Assembly (NCBI GenBank): GCA_900319345.1
Contig: ONNZ01000017.1
Coordinates: forward strand, 1 to 44,035
From: an uncultured Eubacteriales bacterium
GTDB taxonomy: Bacteria > Bacillota > Clostridia > Christensenellales > CAG-138
Direction: 5' to 3'
DNA length: 44,035 nucleotides
Positions within the stretch are counted from its first letter, which is position 1. Each line of letters begins with the position of its first letter. The notes under the pieces are model-generated. The model had not been told where the DNA came from. It ran no database searches and saw only the letters and a list, made by a program, of their open reading frames with translations. Positions 1 to 5,920 of this stretch are shown in pieces. Made by a program: the position numbers and the translations under genes.

Positions 1-427
1 CGGGGCCTGCAGCGGGAATCCCGGCCCAGGCGGCTGGGGCGCCATTCTGCGCTGGAACGGCCACGAGCGGGAGCTCTCCGGCGGCGAGGCGCAGACCACC
101 AACAACCGCATGGAGCTCACCGCCGTGATCCAGGGCCTGCTGGCCCTGCGGGAGAGCTGCGTGGTGGAGCTCTGGTCGGACTCCAAGTACGTCATCGACG
201 CGCTGGAAAAGGGCTGGGCCTGGGGCTGGCGCAAAAAGGGCTGGGTCAAGAGCGACAAGAAGCCCGCTCTGAACCCGGATCTCTGGGCCATGCTGCTGGA
301 TCTGACGCGGCAGCACGAGATGCACTACCACTGGGTCAAGGGTCACGCCGACAACGAATTCAATAACCGCTGTGACAAGCTGGCCCGGGAAGCCGTGCAA
401 CGGATCGTTTCGGGCCAAAAGAGCTGA
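1..427 (+). CDS. rnhA: Ribonuclease HI, 3' part (5' end outside window)
   Basis: RNase HI degrades the RNA strand of RNA-DNA hybrids in the cytoplasm. The reading frame is open from base 2, so the start codon lies upstream of the window. The first visible residues, GACSGNPGPGGWGAIL, are the conserved N-terminal strand; the first catalytic Asp, which normally precedes this Gly, lies at or just before the window edge. The catalytic Glu is in NNRMELTAV, the next Asp in WSDSKYV, the active-site His in VKGHADNEFN and the last Asp in NNRCDKLARE. The C-terminus ends shortly after this helix, which is normal for the family. It is followed by about 80 bp without a gene and then the recombinase gene on the same strand. 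Identification is secure; only the N-terminus is missing. Confidence 0.95.
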   Translation, partial: GACSGNPGPGGWGAILRWNGHERELSGGEAQTTNNRMELTAVIQGLLALRESCVVELWSDSKYVIDALEKGWAWGWRKKGWVKSDKKPALNPDLWAMLLDLTRQHEMHYHWVKGHADNEFNNRCDKLAREAVQRIVSGQKS

Positions 428-458
428 TTTAGCTCAAATCTGTTACATTTCTGTTAAT

Positions 459-492
459 AACTATTCGTTAAACTTGTCTTTAACGAATAGTT
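459..492. repeat. Perfect 34-bp inverted repeat (14-6-14), candidate dif/XerS site
   Basis: The left arm AACTATTCGTTAAA (459-472) and right arm TTTAACGAATAGTT (479-492) are exact reverse complements around the 6-bp spacer CTTGTC. Two 11-14 bp arms around a 6-bp centre is the architecture of Xer/dif and related tyrosine-recombinase core sites. It lies 16 bp upstream of a XerS-like gene, and in streptococci and lactococci difSL sits directly upstream of xerS. It overlaps the predicted promoter of that gene, so autoregulation is possible too. An rnhA terminator is less likely, because the stem has only 3 GC pairs per arm and no clear T-run follows. Function is inferred; the repeat itself is seen. 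Confidence 0.6.
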
Positions 493-502
493 GTTTTAGA
501 AT
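474..502 (+). promoter_or_regulatory. Predicted sigma-A promoter of the xerS-like gene
   Basis: A -35 box TTGTCT (474-479) and a -10 box TAGAAT (497-502) are separated by exactly 17 bp. The -35 box lies in the centre of the 34-bp inverted repeat, so a protein bound there would block transcription. Only 6 nt (GAAGCC) separate the -10 box from the ATG at 509, which predicts a leaderless or nearly leaderless mRNA. Confidence 0.5.
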
Positions 503-508
503 GAAGCC

Positions 509-1612
509 ATGAGCGACTACCCCCTCCAACGAAAAAAAGATTACACACAGAAGCTTCGGACCGTGCTGTTGGAGCTCCCCAAATTTGCCGGTCTGTATTT
601 TCGCGCCATGGAATTGCAGACCAGCATCCTGACGCGATACGGATACGCTATAGATTTGAGAAACTTTTTCAAGTTCTGCACGGAGCAGGTGGACACCTTC
701 CAGGGCAAGTCCCCTGCCTCTCTGACGCTGGAGGACCTGGACAAGGTCACTGCCCTGGATATCGAGCTGTTTTTGGAGCACATGTCCCTCTATACGGGCG
801 ACGACGAGCGCGAACGGGAGAACAACGAGCGGGCCAAAGCGCGGAAATTGTCAGCTATACGGTCATTTTTTAAGTATTATCACCGTCAGGAGCTGATCAA
901 GAACAACCCCGCCTCCCTGGTAGATACGCCCAAGATACATGAAAAAGCCATCGTTCGGCTGGAAGCCAACGAGGTGGCCGATCTTTTGGATATCGCAGAA
1001 GCTGGCAACGGCCTTTCCGAGCGGCAAAAGCAGTATCATCAGGCCACGAAGGTCAGGGATACCGCCATTTTGACCCTGTTTTTGGGCACCGGCATCCGTA
1101 TCAGCGAGTTGGTAGGCATCGACATCGACGACGTGGACTTCGCCACGGACGCCTTCGTGGTCACCCGCAAGGGCGGCAACCAGGAGATGCTTTCCTTTGG
1201 ACCGGAGGTCCGAAACGCGCTGCTCGCCTATCTCGAGCAGCGGGAAGCCATGGAAGCCCTGCCCGGCAGCGAAAACGCCCTGTTCCTGTCCATGCAGCGC
1301 AAGCGGATCACCGCTCGGGCCGTGGAAAACCTGGTCAAGAAGTACGCCCGCATCGCCTCCCCCCTCAAGAAGATCACGCCCCATAAGCTCCGCAGCACCT
1401 ACGGCACCATGCTCTATCAGGAAAGCGGCGATATCTACCTGGTGGCGGACGTTTTGGGCCACAAGGACGTGAATACCACCCGAAAGCACTACGCCGCCAT
1501 CCAGGAGGAACGGCGGCGTCAGGCGACCAAGTATATCAAATTGCGGGAGGACCCTATTCCTCCCAGTCCAGATCGTCCGGAGAACCCGTCGAATCCCCCT
1601 GATCCACAGTGA
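509..1612 (+). CDS. xerS: XerS-like tyrosine recombinase
   Basis: This 367-residue protein is a complete tyrosine recombinase: N-terminal SAM-like core-binding domain (about residues 25-135) and a catalytic domain (about 175-340). The full catalytic set is visible: Arg197 (GTGIRISEL), Lys221 (TRKGG), His292 and Arg295 (PHKLR), His318 (LGHKD) and nucleophile Tyr328. Length, the LPKFAGLYF start, the ARKLSAIRSFFKYY helix and VRDTAILTLFLGTGIRISE resemble XerS of streptococci (about 356 residues), which alone does the job of XerC plus XerD in chromosome dimer resolution. A Pro-rich tail (about 350-367) overlaps the next gene by 59 bp on the opposite strand. No phage or transposon genes are nearby, which argues against a mobile-element integrase. 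The gene symbol is by similarity from memory. Confidence 0.75.
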   Translation: MSDYPLQRKKDYTQKLRTVLLELPKFAGLYFRAMELQTSILTRYGYAIDLRNFFKFCTEQVDTFQGKSPASLTLEDLDKVTALDIELFLEHMSLYTGDDERERENNERAKARKLSAIRSFFKYYHRQELIKNNPASLVDTPKIHEKAIVRLEANEVADLLDIAEAGNGLSERQKQYHQATKVRDTAILTLFLGTGIRISELVGIDIDDVDFATDAFVVTRKGGNQEMLSFGPEVRNALLAYLEQREAMEALPGSENALFLSMQRKRITARAVENLVKKYARIASPLKKITPHKLRSTYGTMLYQESGDIYLVADVLGHKDVNTTRKHYAAIQEERRRQATKYIKLREDPIPPSPDRPENPSNPPDPQ

Positions 1613-1838
1613 GGTCCATCTCGGGTTCCATACCCTCATTGGGGTCCAGGACGTACAGCCCGTCCCCTGCCCCGTCCATGAGGACGCGGCCGATGGGGAT
1701 CTCCCGATAGGCTTCGGTGATCTCCAGACACTTGAAGCAGTTGTCGCAAAGCTTGTTGGGGTCCAGCTCGCAGCGGTCCTCCTCGCAGGCGCCGCAGTCG
1801 TCACAGACGGCCTTCAGGCCCAGAATACACTTCTTCAT
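1554..1838 (-). CDS. Small cysteine-rich protein, unknown function
   Basis: A 94-residue acidic protein with eight Cys in the first 37 residues (4, 12, 15, 18, 23, 31, 34, 37), giving two CxxCxxC blocks separated by 12 residues. The rest has no Cys and ends in an acidic DDLDWEE tail. Such Cys spacing fits metal or iron-sulfur binding, but no known family is recognised. Its ATG overlaps the stop codon of the upstream PLP enzyme gene by 4 bp (ATGA), so it is probably translationally coupled and the last gene of the miaB-mutS operon. Its 3' end runs 59 bp into the 3' end of the convergent recombinase gene. The compact Cys pattern and coupling support it being real. Confidence 0.7.
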   Translation of the reverse strand: MKKCILGLKAVCDDCGACEEDRCELDPNKLCDNCFKCLEITEAYREIPIGRVLMDGAGDGLYVLDPNEGMEPEMDLTVDQGDSTGSPDDLDWEE

Positions 1839-3097
1839 CTCTCCCCCGCCTCCCCTTGCGCTAATACTGCCTCAGTGACCTCTAAAAGGGCCAGTTTGCC
1901 GTGCTCATAGGTGAGGCTGCCCTGCATGTATACGGCAAACGGCGGACGAATGGGGCCGTCTGCGCTCAATTCCGTGGTAGCGCCCTGGACGAAGGTGCCA
2001 GCTGCCATAATGACCGGGTCGTTGTATCCCGGCATGTCCCAAGGCTCCGGCGTCACGTCGCTGTCCACCGGGGAGGCGTGCTGGACCGCCTTGCAGAAGG
2101 CGATAAGCTCCTTCGGTTCCCTGAATCGAATGGATTGCACGATGTCGGCTCGAAGCTTATCCCCTTTCGGCATGACCTCATACCCCAGGCTGCCAAACAC
2201 TTCCCCGAAAAGCATGGCCGTCTTCAGGCATTGGAGCACCGTATGGGGCGCCAGAAACAGCCCTTCGAAGAAGGGCCGATAGGAGGCGGCGTAGGACCCT
2301 ACCTCCCGGCCGGAGCCGGGCACGGTGAGCCGGAAGCTGATCCGCTCGATCAGATCCTTTCGCCCGGCCACATAGCCGCCGGTAGGCGCGATGCCGCCGC
2401 CGCAATTCTTGATCAGGGACCCCATGATCACGTCCGCCCCCACGGCGGAGGGCTCCCTGTCCTCCGTGAACTCCCCGTAGCAGTTGTCCACAGCGATGAT
2501 GATATCCGGCCGGACCGCCTTGACCTGCCGGAACAGGCGCGCCATCCTCTCCACCGAGATGGCCTCCCGCCAGGCATAGCCCCGGGAGCGCTGCACGTAA
2601 AGCATCTTCACCTCGGGATGGCCCTGGATGCCCGCCAGGATGGCGTCGAGATCGAAGGGCTCCTCCCCCGTTTCCCTGAGCTCCGCCATGCGAAAACCGA
2701 TGCCGAACCGGGCGAGTGCGTTGGGCTCCCTGCCGGTCAAACCCACCGCCGTTTCCAGCGTGTCGTAGGGCTTGCCCGTGGCGGAGAATACCACGTCACC
2801 GGGCTCCAAAAGGCCGCTCAAAACCAGGAAGATGGCATGGGTCCCGTTGGCGATCTGGGGACGCACCAGAGCATCCTCCGTCTGCAAGGCTCTTGCGAAC
2901 ACCCGATCCAGGGCGTCCCGGCCCAAGTCGTCATACCCATACCCCTCCGTGGGCGCAAAGTGACGGGGCGAGACCGGCTCCGTCCGAAAGGCGTCCAGCA
3001 CCCGCTTCTCGTTGTGGAGGGCTATCTCCTCCAGCCGGGAAAAGGCTGGCTGCAGCCGCTGCTCCGCCGCCTTAATCCATTCATACACGTCGGTCAT
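1835..3097 (-). CDS. ynbB: PLP-dependent methionine gamma-lyase family protein (YnbB-like)
   Basis: This 420-residue protein belongs to the fold-type I PLP enzymes annotated as methionine gamma-lyase family or 'aluminium resistance protein', found next to hflX/glnR in Bacillus and often near miaA/hfq. The Schiff-base lysine is likely Lys230 in GSLIKNCGGG; the cofactor-binding stretch IIIAVDNCYGEF precedes it, and ANGTHAIFLVLSGLLEPGD lies near residue 85-105. The substrate is not established in this family. The start has a good ribosome-binding site (GGAG, 7 nt spacing) and lies 17 bp inside the 3' end of miaA. Its stop codon overlaps the start of the small Cys-rich gene. Confidence 0.85.
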   Translation of the reverse strand: MTDVYEWIKAAEQRLQPAFSRLEEIALHNEKRVLDAFRTEPVSPRHFAPTEGYGYDDLGRDALDRVFARALQTEDALVRPQIANGTHAIFLVLSGLLEPGDVVFSATGKPYDTLETAVGLTGREPNALARFGIGFRMAELRETGEEPFDLDAILAGIQGHPEVKMLYVQRSRGYAWREAISVERMARLFRQVKAVRPDIIIAVDNCYGEFTEDREPSAVGADVIMGSLIKNCGGGIAPTGGYVAGRKDLIERISFRLTVPGSGREVGSYAASYRPFFEGLFLAPHTVLQCLKTAMLFGEVFGSLGYEVMPKGDKLRADIVQSIRFREPKELIAFCKAVQHASPVDSDVTPEPWDMPGYNDPVIMAAGTFVQGATTELSADGPIRPPFAVYMQGSLTYEHGKLALLEVTEAVLAQGEAGER

Positions 3098-4022
3098 AGA
3101 TCGTCTCCTTCACGTACCGCTCTATCTCCCGGTACGCATCCTCGTAGTTTTCACAGTCGAACCAGCGGATGCGCTCGTCCCGCCGGAACCAGGTCAGCTG
3201 CCGCTTAGCGAACTGGCGGGTGGCCCGCTTGATGCTCTCCACCGCCGTTTCAAGGGGGACCTCCCCCTCCAGATAGGCTATAAGCTGAGCATAGCCGATA
3301 GCCTGCATGGCGGGCAGATGTCTGTCGTATCCCTTTGCTTTGAGCCCCCTGACCTCTTCCAAAAGACCCTGGGCCATCATCCGATCCACCCTACGGTCTA
3401 TGCCCGCGTAAAGCTTTTCTCGGGGCATATTTAAGCCGATGCGGACGGCCAGATAGCGGCTGTTTCGCTGAGCAGCTAGGTACTCCTGATTAAAGGCAGA
3501 AAAGGGTTTGCCGCTGAGCAGAAACACTTCCCTGGCACGAACCACCCGCTTTTTGTCGTTCACGTGGAGCTTTTGACCGGAGCGTCCGTCGTCCCCGGCC
3601 ATCTGCTCGAAAAACGCTTGGGGATCGGCATCGTAGGCCTGCTCCAATCGGTTCCGCAGCGCCTTGTCGGATGGAAGCGCGTACCCCATGTCCTCCAGCA
3701 CCGCATCGCAGTATAGGCCGCTGCCCCCCACCAGGATGGGCTGGACGTTTCGACGGTCAAGGTCCCTAAGCACCTCGTCCGCCGCCTGCTGAAAGGCCGC
3801 CACAGAAAACCCCGTATCGTTCGGGTCCACAATGTCGATAAGATGGTGAGGGACCCGCTGACGCTCCGCCGCGTCCGGCTTAGCGGAACCGATGTCCATG
3901 CCCCGATAGACGGCCACGGAGTCGATGGACAGGATCTCTCCCCCCCATTTCTCCGCGATCCGCAGCGCCGTCTCGCTTTTATGGCAGGCCGTGGGGCCGC
4001 ATATGAGCAGCAACGGTCTCAT
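3081..4022 (-). CDS. miaA: tRNA dimethylallyltransferase MiaA
   Basis: MiaA transfers dimethylallyl from DMAPP to N6 of A37 in tRNAs that read UNN codons; MiaB, at the head of the same operon, then adds methylthio. The 313-residue protein shows IDSVAVYRGMDIGSAKP (the DMAPP/tRNA-binding segment with the conserved Asp), VPHHLIDIVDP, LVGGSGLYCDAVL and a C-terminal RATRQFAKRQLTWFRRD. The start at 4022 overlaps the mutL stop by 4 bp (ATGA). The upstream extension of the open frame, to 4382, is in the wrong frame inside mutL and is rejected. Odd: the P-loop reads GPTACHKS, with His14 where the family and Walker A rule have Gly. Confidence 0.93.
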   Translation of the reverse strand: MRPLLLICGPTACHKSETALRIAEKWGGEILSIDSVAVYRGMDIGSAKPDAAERQRVPHHLIDIVDPNDTGFSVAAFQQAADEVLRDLDRRNVQPILVGGSGLYCDAVLEDMGYALPSDKALRNRLEQAYDADPQAFFEQMAGDDGRSGQKLHVNDKKRVVRAREVFLLSGKPFSAFNQEYLAAQRNSRYLAVRIGLNMPREKLYAGIDRRVDRMMAQGLLEEVRGLKAKGYDRHLPAMQAIGYAQLIAYLEGEVPLETAVESIKRATRQFAKRQLTWFRRDERIRWFDCENYEDAYREIERYVKETIYDRRV

Positions 4023-5917
4023 ACGATGCGCTTGAACATCTTTTCCATGTCCCGCTTGGAAAGCCGCGCCACCACCGGGCGCCCATGGGGACAGGTCAGA
4101 GGTATCCCCTGCTCCACATAGGTTTTCAGGAGGCTGACGATCTCCTCCTTGTGCAAGGGCTCGCCGCCCTTGACGGCATGCTTGCAGGAGGCGTAGATCA
4201 ACTTCTCCCGCACCAGCGCCTTCTTGGCGCCCTTCCCCGCCTCTCCGATGGCGTTGATGGCCTGATGAAGGGATTCTCCGTCGAAGACGATCCCGTTGAG
4301 CACCGGAACGGCGGTCAGATTGAGGCTGAGCACCCCCGTACGCTCGAAGCGGTAGCCCAGCTCCTCCAGCTCCTCTTGCCATTCCTCCACCAACTCGAAT
4401 TCCCGGGGCTGCAGCGTCAGCAGCTGCGGGATCAGCAGCTCCTGGGATGCGGCGGCCACATCCTGGGCGTTGAAGTCCTCATACAGCTTGCGCTCATGAG
4501 CCGCATGCTGATCGATGAGATATAGATCGTCCTCGTGCTGCACGATCCAATAGGTGTTGAAGGCGCAGCCGATGATGTTTACCGCAAAATCCAGCGGCAG
4601 GGCGTCCTGCTCCGCCTTCTTAGTCGCCGGGGCAGGCGGCTGCGGTCGGTTCCCAGCAACCGCGAACACCTCCACACGCGGGGGCTCCTGCTTATCCTCC
4701 ACCGGAGGTTTCTTTTGGAACGTATTGTAGGAATACCCGGCGCTGCTCTCCTTCAACACGGACCGGGGCGGGACCACCACCTGCTTCTTATATGCCTCCA
4801 CATAGCTGGTGGCCGGTCGTTTCTTCTCCATTTGTTCATAGGAGGTTTCCGAAAACGGCTGCCGCTCTGCTTTCGGCTCGACCTTCTCAACGGCATGTTT
4901 CGCCTGGTTCGGCAGCTGGACCTGAGGGATCACCGGCTGCCGAAGGGCTTGCGCGCAGGCCGCCGTCACGGCGTATTCCACCCGCGGCTGATCCACGAAG
5001 CGGACCTCCGTCTTGGCCGGGTGAACGTTCACGTCCACCTCCTCCTTGGCGATGGTGATATTGAGCAAAGCAAATGGATACCGGCCCGCCATCATACGGG
5101 TGTCGTAAGCCTTCTGGATGGCGGAAAAGATGCCGATGGAGCGGATGTACCGGCCATTGACGAACAGGGTCTCCATGGACCGGTTGGGCCGAGAGATCTC
5201 CTGGTTCCCGAGGAAGCCTTCGATCCGCACGTAGCCGTTGTCTAGGAGCACCGGCAGCAGCCGATCCGTGATGTGGGACCCGTAGATGCAGAAGATGGCG
5301 TTCTTCAGCTTCCCGTCCCCATAGGTCTCGTAGACGCATTTTCCGTTGCTGAGAAAACGGAATGCGATATCCGGGCGTCCCAGGATGGCTCGGGCCATGA
5401 AATCGCCGATATATCCGGCTTCCGAACGGGCAGAGCGCATGAATTTCAGCCGCGCCGGGACCTTGGCGAAGAGATTGTCCACCTGTACGGTGGTCCCGAA
5501 CACGCAGGAACAGGCCTCGTTAGACACCAGCCTGCCGTTGTCGAAGACGACTCGGGTGCCCCATTCCTCGCCGGGCACCCGCGTGGTCATGGTCACCAGC
5601 GATACTGCCCCGATGGATGCCAAAGCCTCACCTCTGAACCCCAGGGTCCCGATGGCGGCCAGGTCCTCCTGGGTGCTGATCTTGCTGGTGGCGTGCCTAA
5701 GAAAGGCCGTGGGGCAATCCTCCGGCTGGATGCCGCTGCCGTTGTCCGTGACGCGGATGGAGCTCAAACCTCCGTCCGTGATATCCACGGTGATGGCCGT
5801 GGCCCCGGCGTCCAGGGCGTTCTCGACCAGCTCCTTCACCACCGAGGCGGGGCGTTCCACCACCTCTCCGGCGGCGATCTGATTGGCTAACGCGGGCGGC
5901 AAAACCTTGATAAGCAT
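4019..5917 (-). CDS. mutL: DNA mismatch repair protein MutL
   Basis: MutL couples MutS recognition to strand incision. The 632-residue protein has the GHKL ATPase N-terminus: AAGEVVERPASVVKELVENA, the metal/ATP motif DNGSGI and GFRGEALASI. The C-terminal domain carries DQHAAHERKLYE, which fits the DQHAxxExxxxE metal-binding motif of endonuclease-type MutL, along with ACKHAV and CPHGRP, so this is expected to be an active latent nuclease as in other bacteria without MutH. A beta-clamp binding motif is plausible at QELLIP. A Pro/Lys-rich linker (about 345-430) joins the domains. The RBS (AGGAGG) overlaps the mutS stop region; only 3 bp separate mutS and mutL. Confidence 0.97.
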   Translation of the reverse strand: MLIKVLPPALANQIAAGEVVERPASVVKELVENALDAGATAITVDITDGGLSSIRVTDNGSGIQPEDCPTAFLRHATSKISTQEDLAAIGTLGFRGEALASIGAVSLVTMTTRVPGEEWGTRVVFDNGRLVSNEACSCVFGTTVQVDNLFAKVPARLKFMRSARSEAGYIGDFMARAILGRPDIAFRFLSNGKCVYETYGDGKLKNAIFCIYGSHITDRLLPVLLDNGYVRIEGFLGNQEISRPNRSMETLFVNGRYIRSIGIFSAIQKAYDTRMMAGRYPFALLNITIAKEEVDVNVHPAKTEVRFVDQPRVEYAVTAACAQALRQPVIPQVQLPNQAKHAVEKVEPKAERQPFSETSYEQMEKKRPATSYVEAYKKQVVVPPRSVLKESSAGYSYNTFQKKPPVEDKQEPPRVEVFAVAGNRPQPPAPATKKAEQDALPLDFAVNIIGCAFNTYWIVQHEDDLYLIDQHAAHERKLYEDFNAQDVAAASQELLIPQLLTLQPREFELVEEWQEELEELGYRFERTGVLSLNLTAVPVLNGIVFDGESLHQAINAIGEAGKGAKKALVREKLIYASCKHAVKGGEPLHKEEIVSLLKTYVEQGIPLTCPHGRPVVARLSKRDMEKMFKRIV

Positions 5918-5920
5918 GGG

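Noticed and set aside
459-492. Intrinsic terminator of rnhA
   Set aside because: Stem is AT-rich, no proper T-run follows, and symmetry is better explained as a protein-binding or recombination site.
459-492. LexA/SOS box
   Set aside because: No GAAC-N4-GTTC core as in Gram-positive LexA sites.
509-1612. Phage or conjugative-element integrase
   Set aside because: No excisionase, phage or transfer genes nearby, and the protein looks XerS-like.
4023-4382. Upstream extension of the miaA frame
   Set aside because: Translates antiphase mutL; the real start has the ATGA overlap and the P-loop follows directly. Similar extensions of rluD, lspA, slt and the YmcA-like gene were also cut.
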